The position numbers and the translations under genes were made by a program. Below, one piece after another: positions 24,623-35,110 of a stretch of 64,000 nt of DNA. The first letter of the stretch is position 1. Each line of letters starts with the position of its first letter. Origin of the DNA: Pseudocercospora fijiensis CIRAD86 (taxonomy: Eukaryota > Ascomycota > Dothideomycetes > Mycosphaerellales > Mycosphaerellaceae); NCBI RefSeq assembly GCF_000340215.1, contig NW_006921534.1:3843041-3907040 (forward strand). The letters run 5' to 3'. Under the pieces are notes generated by a model, which saw only the letters and a program-made list of their open reading frames with translations, ran no database searches and was not told the origin of the DNA.

Positions 24623-24724
24623 GTATACACTTGTATGGCAATAACTCGAAGCACAACTGTGCTGTCGCTGTGATTTACTCGTTCACTGTAGCCTCGAGAT
24701 GTGCTGTGCTGACTGGCATTTTAG

Positions 24725-26149
24725 TGCGCGAAATTGCACGAACTGCCAAAGGTACAAGTGACCTCTACCTCTAGCAACACCACGCAATTCGATCTCGAAA
24801 AATCCGATTTCTGGTCTTCATTCCAAGCCGAAGTCTCTCCATCTTGCTTTGTCAGTCCAAGGTGCCCGGAAGAGGTGGCGAAAATTCTGGATATACTGAA
24901 ACATACCGAGTGTCGATTCGCGGTCAAATCTGGAGGTCATGCAGCCTTTCAAGGAGCGAGTAATATCGATCGTGGCGTGACCATCCTTCTCAAAGAACTT
25001 GATGCACTTGAGCTCGACCGCGATGCTGGAATCGTAAAAGTTGGAACCGGAAGTCTCTGGATTGATGTATATGAGTATCTTACGCCGAGAAAATTGTCAG
25101 TCGTAGGTGGAAGAGTGACTGGAATCGGCGTGGGCGGCCTGGTCCTTGGAGGCGGCATAAGCTTCTTCAGTGGAAGGTATGGCTGGGCTTGTGATGGTGT
25201 GAGGAACTTTGAAGTTGTCGTCGCTAGTGGCGAGATTTTGCAGGTCAATCAAGACTCGTATCCGGATCTGTATTGGTCGCTTAGAGGTGGTGGTAACAAT
25301 TTTGGAATCGTGACAAGAATGGACTTGGAAGTCTTCGAGCAAGGTGATTTGTGGGGTGGAAGTATTACATTGCCATGGACCGTCAAGGATGAGGTGATCG
25401 ATGCGCTGTATGATTTTGGTCGAAGGCAATCGAGTGAGAACGAGGAGGTTGATGTGGATGCCAGTGTCTGGGCGGCTTTCGGATATACTCAGCAACCTCA
25501 ACCTGGAAAGTTCATTTCGATCGAACCCGTGTATGCGAAGCCCGTTGAGAATCCCGTGGTCTTTGAGAATTTCACGAAACTCAAACCTGTCTTGATGAGT
25601 ACTGCCAAGATCAGGAATTTGACGGATATTTCGAAAGAATTGAATCAGAGCAATCCTAATGGCCTTCGAGAGACATATTGGACGCACAACTTCATCCTGA
25701 CAAGGGAGGTCATGACAAAATGCCTGGAAATTTTTGAAGAGGAGCTGAAATCCATTGAGGACGTGGAAGGCATCGTGCCTGTGATGCTCTTTCAACCACT
25801 CACTACAGCGGTCATCCGAAAATTCGCAAGGAATGGTGGAAATGCTCTGGGCATCACCGACAAGGACGGTCCTTTGCTGTTGATGTCGGTTCCAATAATG
25901 TGGTCGGACTCAAGTCGCGACGACGAAGTTTTGGCGTTCGCGAGGACTGTCATAGATAGATGCGTCGAGGAAAGCCGCAAGCTGGGGGCTTTTCATCCGT
26001 ATATCTATCAGAACTATGCGGCAAAAGAGCAGAGGGTGTTTGAGAGCTATGGGAAGGCCAATCCGGAGAGGTTAAGAGCTGTGAGCGGAATGCATGATCC
26101 CGATGGCGTGTTCCAGAGGTTACAGCCCGGATACCACAAGCTGTGGTAA
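24725..26149 (+). CDS. FAD-binding PCMH/BBE-type oxidoreductase
   Basis: The main exon from the acceptor at 24725 encodes about 474 aa. It has the vanillyl-alcohol-oxidase/berberine-bridge architecture: SPSCFVSPRCPEEVAKIL, then KSGGHAAFQGASN (His is the usual covalent FAD site), VKVGTGSLW, GGRVTGIGVGGLVLGGGISF, YGWACDGVRNFEVV (Cys in the second flavin-linkage region), LRGGGNNFGIVTR, and the C-terminal ending LQPGYHKLW. Such enzymes oxidise alcohols, sugars or alkaloid-like and polyketide substrates with O2 and are usually secreted. The 5' end is unresolved (see the possible signal exon at 24529). The sequence is uninterrupted from 24725 to the TAA at 26147. Substrate is unknown. Confidence 0.88.
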   Translation, partial: CAKLHELPKVQVTSTSSNTTQFDLEKSDFWSSFQAEVSPSCFVSPRCPEEVAKILDILKHTECRFAVKSGGHAAFQGASNIDRGVTILLKELDALELDRDAGIVKVGTGSLWIDVYEYLTPRKLSVVGGRVTGIGVGGLVLGGGISFFSGRYGWACDGVRNFEVVVASGEILQVNQDSYPDLYWSLRGGGNNFGIVTRMDLEVFEQGDLWGGSITLPWTVKDEVIDALYDFGRRQSSENEEVDVDASVWAAFGYTQQPQPGKFISIEPVYAKPVENPVVFENFTKLKPVLMSTAKIRNLTDISKELNQSNPNGLRETYWTHNFILTREVMTKCLEIFEEELKSIEDVEGIVPVMLFQPLTTAVIRKFARNGGNALGITDKDGPLLLMSVPIMWSDSSRDDEVLAFARTVIDRCVEESRKLGAFHPYIYQNYAAKEQRVFESYGKANPERLRAVSGMHDPDGVFQRLQPGYHKLW

Positions 26150-26883
26150 GGCTGATAGTAGTTGACATCGCTGCTGGCTAGATTAAAGTCATTTCCTGTG
26201 AATCTGTCATCAGATAGAGCCGTATTGGACGGAAGTGCTCCCAATCTTGGCTGCTGGCCATTTTTGGAGCTATATAATCAGCCCGCATTTCACATTTTAT
26301 AACAATCAGTGTAGGTCACTCGCGGCTTCCATGGTCTAGTGGTATGACGTGTCCTTCACACGGACAAGGTCCCGGGTTCGATCCGTATGTTAAACCTCCT
26401 TGTTCCAGGCTATCGGCCGAGTACTGACAGGTGATGTAGCCGGTGGGAGTACAATTCATCTATGGGTGAGATTGTAAACTATTCTTTTTGCTTGTCGGTT
26501 GCTGTCTTGGCCGCGGACGGCTCTAGCAAAGTCCGAATGTCACGGGTGGGCGGACAAGCTAAGTATTCAGAGGAGAGCTGAGGGCAAGCTTTTTGGCCGT
26601 GGCAGTGAACAAAGCCTTGGCATTAACTACCAACTACTTAGGGCAACTTGTCAAGCACGCCGAACGCAAGGAGTATGAGAGCTCCATACAGATCGAAGAG
26701 AAGTCATGAGGTGGACAGGAGATACGCTTGGTGTGATTCGATGATAAACATGACTACCAAAACACCAGGAAGTATGATCAATTCCTAGCCGCTGCTGACA
26801 TCGCGTTTCTTTTGCGCAGACGATGATTTGGAAGCGCAAAATCTGAGACGTTTTGTCAACATTGCTTTCTATGTCTATCGCAT
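26150..26883. other. Intergenic, contains truncated tRNA
   Basis: No protein gene seen. Holds the tRNA-Val-like fragment at 26325-26384. The rest has normal composition. Confidence 0.4.
26325..26384 (+). pseudogene. tRNA-Val (CAC) fragment, 3'-truncated
   Basis: Reads as a tRNA 5' part: acceptor strand GCTTCCA, D-arm TGGTCTAGTGGTATGAC, perfect 5-bp anticodon stem TGTCC/GGACA around TTCACAC (anticodon CAC, Val), variable AGGTC, and T-arm CCGGGTTCGATC. After about 26384 the expected 3' T-stem and acceptor strand (CCGG..TGGAAGC) are absent and the sequence runs GTATGTTAAACC. The internal A and B boxes remain, so transcription is possible, but a mature tRNA is not. Truncation could come from a nearby insertion or deletion. 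Confidence 0.7.
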
Positions 26884-27804
26884 CTACACCATATCGTAAT
26901 CTCCTCCTCGGCCGGTATGAATGCCACCACTGACAAGTATATCTGCTCCAGTAACATAAGTGGCAGCATCGCTGAGGAAGAAGATGGCGGCAGGCGAAAC
27001 TTCATCTGGCTGGCCAATTCGTCCCATTGGTGGTGCAGTCTGCATCAAGTCACCAGCGGCCTTGGTGGTATGTTCTCTGGCACCTCTGGTCTGGTTTGTC
27101 TCAATAAAGGCGGGACTTATGGAGTTCACTCTGATGCCCTTCGGCGCAAGTTCTGCTGACAGGACCTTGGACAGCATTTTCACGCCACCCTTTGAAAATT
27201 GTAGCCAGCCATTCTATACCCTGGCAGGTTGACGTGAGCCGTTATGCTGGCGATGAAGACAATGCTGCCGCCTGTGCCTTGCTTCTGAAGCTGCTTGACT
27301 GCCAGCTGTGCTGCGAAGAAAGAACCCATAGCCTGCGAGTACGTCAATAAAAATGAGCTTTGCAAGCACGGCTGGGACATATACGTTGACTTGGAGCACT
27401 TTTTCGACTTCCTCCCACTTTTGATCAACAAATGGCTTGTCAATGGCGATGCCGGCAGCGGTCACAATACCATCGATCCTGCCTAACGACTGTACTGCCT
27501 TCTCAAAAGCAGCTGTCAAAGACTTCTCATCGCTGACATCTGCCTGGAAATAGTCTGCTTTCACGCCAAACTGCTTTGCTAAGCCGTACACGTCCTCAAG
27601 CGGTTCACTTCTGAGATCGAGAACTGCCACATTTGCGCCAGATTCTGCAATGTCTTTTGTGATGCAGTAGCCTGATCTCCATCAGCCTCGTATCAATAAT
27701 TCCTTCAATTCTGCAAAAGCCTTACCAATACCCATGGCACCTCCAGTCACAATGTATGATTTGCCTTTGAGGCTGAATTTCGAAGTAATGCTCGTGGCTG
27801 CCAT
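26884..27804 (-). pseudogene. Short-chain dehydrogenase/reductase with a frameshift at the catalytic Lys
   Basis: Three exons, 27726-27804, 27385-27671 and 26884-27332. Rossmann motif VTGGAMGIG (residues 19-27), VLDLRS, NAG-equivalent TAAG, catalytic-site context SIVFIASI, then GYRMAGYNF, GIRVNSISPAFIET, and C-terminal YVTGADILVSGG. This is the classical NAD(P)-dependent SDR family of sugar-alcohol or ketone reductases, about 271 aa if intact. The summed exon length is 815 bp, one short of a multiple of three. The missing base falls at about 27192-27196, just after the Tyr of YxxxK, where TTTCAAAGG replaces the expected Phe-Ser-Lys-Gly codons; the frame then hits TGA. Downstream the frame is perfectly conserved. 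It is either a very young pseudogene or a single sequencing error. Confidence 0.8.
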
Positions 27805-28644
27805 CGTGTCTGTTGCACTTTCCGGAGGAATTGATGATTGCAATCCCAAGCACTCAAGACTCTTTGCAGTCTCCTTTCACTCGACCAGATGCAAATTTGA
27901 GCAACTACGCCGGAACCGATGCCGCTGCACCGAATGTCTAATGTCTTCGCCGACTAATGCTGAGTTTGTTTCTCTTAGTTGATTTTGCCACACGGATCGG
28001 TACCCTGAATGTCAAGTTCTGATAAGAGAGCCTCCTCGCTACTTGTCTCTCTCGTGTTTCGACAATTCAACAAGCAGTGTCCTTCGCAGTAAGGTTGTCG
28101 TCTTCACACAAGGTCACGGACCGAGCCCCTTCACGCATTTCGAGTTGACCACCAGGGAGGGCAGCAAGCCACCGCCTCTCTTGGCTCTGCAGGAACACCG
28201 AACCCCATTCTTTATCAGAGTTTACCGGGTTGAAACGACGATCGTACGGGTTGATCCAGAGCTTGGTAGGCTTGGATCCAGGGACGACGAGATGGAGACG
28301 AGCAATTATTAGCGTATGCGGGGTGCACCAGGAAAGCGGCCGGACCGCGCACTGAGTGTGGAAAGAAGGGGGTCGATGCATGACCGAGCTGGCGACGACG
28401 CAGACGCGAACGCGAACTCACCTCCAGCTCAGCTGTGGTGGCGGCGACACAATGGCGGTATACATGTTTCTTATCAGTGAGCGGAGGAGTACACCCGTTA
28501 ATGAACCTTCTCCCGACGGCATTGGGTTGCGTGCGCTGAGTAGATATCAAGGAGGCCAGCACCGGAGAGAAATATCCATCTTCTGCTAAGAAACGCACGT
28601 CCAGAATATCCCTTTTGCAACATATGTTAGAAAGTGACACCACA
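27805..28644. other. Intergenic between SDR and monooxygenase
   Basis: Shared upstream region of two divergent genes. Frames at 28215-28700 (-) and 28043-28312 (+) overlap and show no domain. No gene supported. Confidence 0.45.
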
Positions 28645-28874
28645 ATGGCTGCCGAGAAGCATGATATGGTCGTCATTGGAGCCGGTACGTTGTCACGCAA
28701 TCATCCCAACATCTTCTCGGACTCAACACACTGATGACCAATGGCTTCCAGGTTGGTTCGGACTGGCGGCCGCAAAGACATACATTGAGCTTCACCCGAC
28801 CGAAGACATCATTGTCCTGGAAGCTGAGAGCAGCTGTGGCGGCACGTGGAGTGAGAACAGGCTCTACCCAGGAC
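28645..28874 (+). pseudogene. Flavin-containing monooxygenase, 5' part (split by insertion)
   Basis: Exons 28645-28684 and 28752-28874, joined by a GTACGT..TTCCAG intron. They encode the N-terminal FAD Rossmann motif VVIGAGWFGLAAAK (GxGxxG) followed by GGTWSENRLYPG, the usual second part of the FAD site in FMO and Baeyer-Villiger-type enzymes. The frame continues without change at 61932. Last codon: bases 28874 plus 61932-61933 make CTA (Leu). The insertion after residue 54 separates the FAD site from the rest, so no normal enzyme can be made. Confidence 0.93.
28867..28874. repeat. Left copy of 8-bp target duplication (CCCAGGAC)
   Basis: Identical to 61924-61931. It lies exactly at the point where the monooxygenase frame breaks. 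Deleting the insert plus one copy restores the frame, which shows that this is a true insertion duplication. Confidence 0.93.
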
Positions 28875-28906
28875 AGCGGGCTCCAGACTGGCAAAGCTCC
28901 GGAAAT
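28875..28906 (+). repeat. Left terminal inverted repeat (32 bp)
   Basis: Begins AGCGGGCTCCAGACTGGCAA and continues to GGAAAT. It matches the complement of 61892-61923 at 28 of 32 positions (mismatches at positions 2, 3, 5 and 14). Weaker similarity (GAATCTT) continues about 10 bp further on each side. Confidence 0.9.
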
Positions 28907-29015
28907 TCAAAAAAATGAATCTTGAATCACTATAAATTGATTGGTTAGCTGAATTCAGTTTGAATTTGATGGATTTGATTGGGAATTTAATAAATCAGTT
29001 TAGCAACCGCGGTAT
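28875..29015. other. Non-RIP left end of the element
   Basis: About 140 bp that keep many TG and CA steps (TTTGAATTTGATGGATTTG is readable), unlike the DNA that follows. It contains ATCAGTTTAGCAACC, whose counterpart on the other end reads TTTCAGTTACCCTTAGCAAC. Confidence 0.6.
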
Positions 29016-30440
29016 TGCATATATCCTTATTATATAATAAGACAAGTAGTATTAGTAATTATTATTTCTACTAAGCTAAAGGGGGGGATTAGATACTAAC
29101 CTATACTTAGAACCGCTAGGCGGTTCTAAGTATACTAAATTTAAGAATAAATATAACTACTCGGGCAGCGCCGAGAAGGAGGAAAGTAGTAGAATTTAGA
29201 AAGTATAGGGACGGAAGTAGTAGTAGGGATACTAATAGAGGGATAGTATATATATATATATATACGCTAACGGAGGTAGTAAATAGCGAAAGTAACGGTT
29301 AGAACGGAAATCTCGGTCTAGGTTATAGTAGTATTAGCGGTAGATATTTAGGCGGTAAAATAGGTACGCTAAGGATCGTAGCGACGAGGAGATCCTACTA
29401 GTAGTAGGTTTAAGACGTCTTAGTAGTAGTAGCGGCAATTTTCGATAAGTAGAGAATAGAACGTAATACTAAGACTTTATAGGCATACTTATAGTAATAG
29501 CGATAGCGAGGTCGACTTAGTAGAATTATTCTATATATAAGCGCTAGGCTTTATTACGTCGATAGGGAAATTTTAACCGTAATTAGAACGCAAATTAATA
29601 GTTATAGCGGAAGATATCGAGTATCGTAAATATTAGTATTTAACTTTAAATTATAAAGTAAAGTTAAGCTATATAGATTTCTTATCTATTCTCGTCTTCG
29701 CGGCCGAGTAGGTAGAAATAATAGGAATAACGATAGTAGCGATAGCAATAGAAGATATATCGGCATTAGCGATATTATAGAACGCTAGATATTAGTTAGA
29801 CCTACAAAGAGTTACTAAAAGTTGCTAAAAGTTACCGAAAGTTAATATTATAGCCTATAGATCGTAGGACCTTCCGATCCTCGAGTATATAGAGATATTA
29901 AGAGTTACTAAAAGTTACTAAAGGTTAGTATAAGAAGATAGAGAGGTAGGCTAAAGGCGAACCTATTAACCTTAAACGAAATGCGAGTTTATAGAATACT
30001 CTAATTATTAGGGATATAGAGGTTCTAAAAGTTGCTAAAAGTTACTAAAAGTCGGCTTAAGAAGACAAAGAGATAGGTAGAAGGCGGATCTATTAACCTT
30101 AAGCGTAATACGAGTTTATAGAGCCCTCTAATTATTAAGGATATAGAGATTCTAAAAGATACCGAAAGATGCCGAAAGATACTAAAAGATAGTATAAGAA
30201 CCTAGAGATAGTAGAATCTTCCTATACTCGAGGACAAGGAGGATAAAAGTTACTAAAGCTTAATATAGAGTTAGAATGCGGACCTTCCGCGTTTAAAGCG
30301 AGATAGAAGAACGGAAGTACGTTATAGCTAAAGCTATAGAAAGCGTAAAGTAAAATAGTACGGCCCCGATAAGTAGAATACGAGATATACGGGATACTAA
30401 AAGTTGCTAAAAGTTACTAAAAGTTATCGAAGTTAATACT
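29015..30440. other. RIP-saturated DNA, no frame recognised; first AAAAGTT motif clusters
   Basis: CpA/TpG-depleted DNA with frequent stops. It holds a short palindrome at 29107-29133 (TACTTAGAACCGC arms around TAG), a (TA)n tract near 29248-29266, and clusters of the AAAAGTTRCT motif near 29808-29845, 29896-29925, 30027-30050 and 30392-30430. I cannot assign a gene. Confidence 0.5.
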
Positions 30441-30800
30441 CGCTCGAAGTCTAAGATAGTATTAAAAGTAGCGATCGTAGTATTAATAAGGAGTAATAGG
30501 CACGCTAATATCGTTAGTCTAAAAGGCTGCAATACCTAGCACTAAGACAAAAGCTAAGCTCTAGCTACTAGAAGCTATCGGAGAGGGTTTAATTAAATAA
30601 AGCTAATCTAGCTCTATATCGGTAGTAGCGAGACGTACTATATCGGGACCCTTACGCTTAATATATACTACTATTGCTACCCGCGATCCTAGTATCTGTT
30701 CCTATAGATTCGAGTACCGCCTTAAATCTAGATACGATTAGCCTTCTAGATATATCGTATCGTAGCGATAGGATACTACCTTACCTCTTAAAATAGTGCC
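30440..30800 (+). pseudogene. RIP-mutated gene remnant, coiled-coil-like
   Basis: One frame reads through about 110 codons with only TAG/TAA stops, each explicable as a former Gln codon. It gives charged helix-rich text such as KLSERVQLNKANLALYR, then YILLLLPAILVSVPID. Unidentified. The coil-like character resembles the remnant at 56368. Limits are approximate. Confidence 0.4.
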
Positions 30801-31755
30801 TTCTCTTTAACTTTTAACAACTTTTAGAACCGTTTACTGCGGTAAGTACTACTACTAGATATAGTATCTACTTTATACCTAGCTAAAATCTATACTTCTT
30901 AAATCTAATAGCGGGCTTTATTAAGGCTTGTTCGTAGTTATAGTCGCGTCGAAGGGAAGCGCCGAATATATAGTCTTTAGCGGAACGTCGTGCCTATAAC
31001 TAAGTATAGCAGTATCTAATTAGCTTTACGACTTATTCTATATATATAAGTCCTTACCGTGTTTTTAAAGCAGAAGCGAAGCGCTCTAATTAGCTAAAAG
31101 TTAATAAAAGTTCTCGAACCCCTATCTCGCCTTAGCGTAACACTTCTTATAAAGTCTAATACTAAGCAAGTCTATTACTATAACTCGAATCGATACCTCG
31201 TAATAACGGTAGTTCTATGCCCGCTCGGCTAGTCTTTAAGCCGTATCGATAAGCGATTACGGATATGTTTAGCGCTATTATATTAGTAATAGCCTAAGGG
31301 CCTATTACTTATACTACTAAAGGAGAAACTAGTTTTAGCTATAGATTACGATAAGAAGATATAATATACTACTAGCGTACGTCGGAGTTTTTAGTCTCGT
31401 TACTCGGAGCGTAGAGGAAATTAGCCCTACTATTTTCTTAAGCGTAGTCCTCGAATACTTTTACTAGGATGTCTACGGAGTTTTACCCTCTTAGCGACGC
31501 TTAGATCTATATTAGTAACACTTAATATCCTCCTCCTACGTATCGCTATAACGGTACTTAGAGGGTCGGAGCCGCGAGATACTAATCCTAGTATTATCGT
31601 AAAACAATAGATTCGAAAGCCGCGCTAGTATAGGACGACTATAATACATTTACTATTTATAACTATATTGCGTATAATCTTAACCGAGCGGAAACCGAGA
31701 TACTCGACGTTACTACTAGTATATTAGCCGCTATCGAAAGAAGAACGCTAATATA

Positions 31756-31985
31756 CTATTAAGATATTAATTAGATAGCTATCTAAATTAATAACGAGTT
31801 AGAGAAGGAAGAGAGAGAGGCTCTCTCGCGGAAGAGGCTTTTATCCGCTCGGCGGATACCTTAGGCATCGAGTTACGTAACTTCGGGTTACTTATAGCTT
31901 AGGTCTAATAATACCCCTAAGGTAGTATTAGCTAGCCCTATTACGTAACTTTAAATTTTATATACAAGTCGCTAAGATCGTAATA
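31756..31985 (-). repeat. 3' LTR of the chromovirus
   Basis: 230 bp, nearly identical to 38513-38741. Differences are mostly transitions (for example GATACC/GATGCC, CATCG/TATCG), as expected from uneven RIP of two copies. Confidence 0.93.
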
Positions 31986-32124
31986 GTACTCCCCCCCTTC
32001 GTAAGTAACGTCTATAGCGCTTTACTTACTTATCGTTAAAGTATTACGATTATAGCGACTAATAGTAGAGCGCTTAGTCGCGTTAGTATCGCGGAGTTAG
32101 TAATACGCGGCGGTCGCGGTTTAC

Positions 32125-32275
32125 GCGGGTATCGAGTATAATAGTCTTCTACTACTTCTAGCGCATTAGTAACGTTCTTAGTAACTTCCTATATCGGTTT
32201 ATTATATCTAATCTACTTTACTTTATACTAGATATTCTTGCCCTTTCCTTTTATATCTAGTATCCTTTCTACTTC
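32125..32275 (-). other. Chromodomain-like segment of the retrotransposon integrase
   Basis: The minus-strand frame contains ILDIKRKGKNI, then NKPI and NALEVVEDYYTRYP. This is the conserved chromodomain spacing after integrase in fungal chromoviruses (normally directing insertion to heterochromatin). Two Gln or Trp positions are now stops. Confidence 0.75.
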
Positions 32276-33708
32276 CTATTCTTTATCTCTATTAATAACT
32301 AGCGGCGGTAGCGGCTCGTACTATTAACTAGATATATCTATCTTCGGTACTAGGGTTAGTAATAAGATATAGAAGACGTTATATATATATATTAAGTTAG
32401 GCAACTTTAATTAGTACGCGTACGGTAATATAACTTTAATAATCTTATATAGTCCTAAGTTCTTAACGTCGAGCTTAGCGTTTAGTCGATCGGTACTTAT
32501 TCCTTTAAGTAATAGGAAGACCTTATTACCGATATAGTAGATAGAAGTAGGTCGGCGATATTAGTTAGCGGAGTCTTCTATATAGGATTGCTAATATCTT
32601 ATCTATTCGATAAGATAGGTTTCGAGGGTTTATAAGTAGTCGATCTAGGCTTAAGTATTATAGTTAAGTAGTAGGTCTTCTTCTAGTAATATTAATAGCT
32701 TACTTCTAAGGCGCGGATTATAGCTATAACTAGCTTAAAACGGCGACAATCCGGTAGTTTCGGAAGGTATATTATTTATTATAAACTCGGCGACGGGGAG
32801 CTAAAGGCTCTAGTTATCTTACTTATAGTTTATATATAATTAGAGGTATCCCTCGATAACTTTATTTAAGCGTTTAGTTTATCTATTAGTTTATAGGTAC
32901 TAGGCGGTCGATAGGTTATACTTAATATATAGGCATTTATATAAGTAGTTCTAGAATTTAGAGATAAACTATATACTACGGTCGGAAGTAATAGTATCCG
33001 GAAGACCGTAAAGCTTCTAAATATAGATAAGGTAGATATCTACGACTACTTAAGCGTTCGAGTATCCTTCCTTATATATAAATAGAATAAGGTACTATAT
33101 TTTAGTTAGTCGATCGATAATAATAAGGATTAAGTTATAACCGGAGCTATTAGAAAGACTAGTAATAAAGTCTATTATTACGCTTTTCTATTAAGTAGTC
33201 GATATAGGTAGAGGCTAAAGAAGTCCTTGTTTAGCTTATTTTAAAAATTTAGTCCGGAGGTAGATATAGTAGGTACCGATATATCGCTCGACGTCCTTAT
33301 ATATTTATAGCTAGTAGTAGCTACGACTAACGAGGTAGAACGTCTTTATAATACTAGGATAGCTAGTAGCGGAATAGTCGTAGTATATACGGATAATATT
33401 AGTACGGAGCGACTTATTTATTTCCTTAGCTTCTAGTATATAAAGGTAGTCGCGATAGAATAGGAGGTTATTATTTTTAATTTCGTAGTTTAAAAAAGAT
33501 AATAAGAGATTATTAGAAGGGTCTATTCTATTATAGAAATATCCTTTTACTTACTAGAAGAGAGTATCCTTAATCGAGGTATCTCGAACTCGCTTAGTAA
33601 TATTCTCGGCGTTAATAAAGATCTCGGCGCCGAGAGCCTCTATAGTAAATATAACTATATCGTTACTTATAGTATTAATACGGGCTTTCGCAAATTAAGG
33701 TTTATCGT

Positions 33709-33849
33709 AACCCTTACCCTAACCCTAACCCTAAGGGTTATTATCGTAAAAAACGTAAAAGTCGTAAAATTGTCCGTTTCTTCGAGAATTGCAATTATTT
33801 ACCTTAGGGTTGCGCAACCCTAACCCTAACCCTAACCCTAACCCTAAGG
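33709..33849. repeat. Telomere-like CCCTAA tracts inside the retrotransposon
   Basis: Two tracts, 33709-33737 and 33816-33849, of CCCTAA units (TTAGGG on the other strand) flank about 78 bp of ordinary sequence. The first tract ends CCCTAAGGGTTA, where the repeat reverses direction. They sit in the linker between RNase H and integrase. Confidence 0.85.
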
Positions 33850-34129
33850 AGAAGATCTTATATATAGCGGATCGGAGATCTACGGCTAGGTTATATAGCT
33901 TTAATATAAGCTAATAGTTATATTTAATACGTAGGTCCTTAGCTAATAAAGGTAGGTCGGCGGAGCGATATATAAGCGAGTCCGGCTTAGCTCCTTATCT
34001 ACTAGGACGGTACGTAATTTCGAAGTTAAACCTACTAAGGAATTCGCTCTAGCGAGCTTAGCGGCGATTAAGTTACTTAGTAGATATATAGAACTATAAA
34101 TTGCGGTAATCGGTAATAACTTAGATAGG

Positions 34130-34345
34130 CTCTTTATTAAATTAGTAACCTTCTAATTCGGGCCTCTACGATTTAAAAGCTTTAATAATAGCGAGAAGCT
34201 CTTTATCGTAGATCTTATAGTTATATTTAGTAGGCGTTATCTTCTTCGAGAAGTAAGTAACGGGTTTCTATACGCCGTCGATATATAGTTAAGATATAAT
34301 ACCGGTAGTAATATAATCGGAAGCGTCGGTTTTAATTATTATAAA
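34130..34345 (-). other. RNase H region of the chromovirus
   Basis: The minus-strand frame reads KTDASDY, KPVTYFSKKITP and NYKIYDKELLAIIKAF, the standard Gypsy RNase H core with its catalytic Asp and Glu positions recognisable. Confidence 0.88.
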
Positions 34346-34739
34346 TAGGTCCGGGTTATAATAAGCTAATACTAGTATAGAGATAAACGTAGCTTTAAGT
34401 CGTTTAAAGGAGTCTTAGTAGACTACTATCTATACGAAGGGCGTATCTTTATATATTAGTAGGACTATAGGTTTAACGATATATACGAAGTTGCGGATAA
34501 AGCGTCGATAGAAGTTCGCGAAGCCGAGGAAGGACTATATATCTTTAATATTAGTAGGAATAGGCTAGTCGCGTACGGCTTCGATCTTCTCTTCGTTTAT
34601 ATAGATACTATTAGTACTAATAACGAGACCTAGGTACTTAACTATTATTACCTTAAACTCTAACTTTAATATATTAGCTCGTAGGCCGGCTTTAAGGAGT
34701 ACGTCTATTACTTAGCGTACGTAATAGCGATATTCTTCG

Positions 34740-35110
34740 ATCGAATTAGAGTAGATAAGTATATTATCTAGATATATAGTATAGAATATATCGAGAAAGG
34801 GTCGGAGAGCGTTATTAATATATTACTAAAAGGTTAATAGTACGTTATAGAGCCCGAATAGTATAACCTTATATTCGAAGAGACTATAACGGGTACGGAA
34901 GGCTATTTTCTACTTATAACCTAGTTCGATACGAAGTTAATTAAAGGCCGAGATAATATCGAGTTTAGTATATATTACTACTTTACTTAATCGATCGAGT
35001 ATCTCTTAAATAAAAGGGATAGGGTATCTATTCTTTACTATAATCTCGTTTAGCTTACGATAGTCTACGTAGAACCGTAAACCTCTACCGGGTTTCTTAA
35101 TAAATAGTAC
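34740..35110 (-). other. Reverse transcriptase region of the chromovirus
   Basis: The minus-strand frame reads [18 protein letters not shown], then KNRYPIPFI, and at 34745-34790 YLDNILIYSNS. The second Asp of YxDD is now Asn, a G-to-A change typical of RIP. Inactive. Confidence 0.92.

Noticed and set aside
25097..25795. 232-codon minus-strand frame
   Set aside because: Antisense shadow of the FAD oxidoreductase, which has all family motifs on the plus strand.
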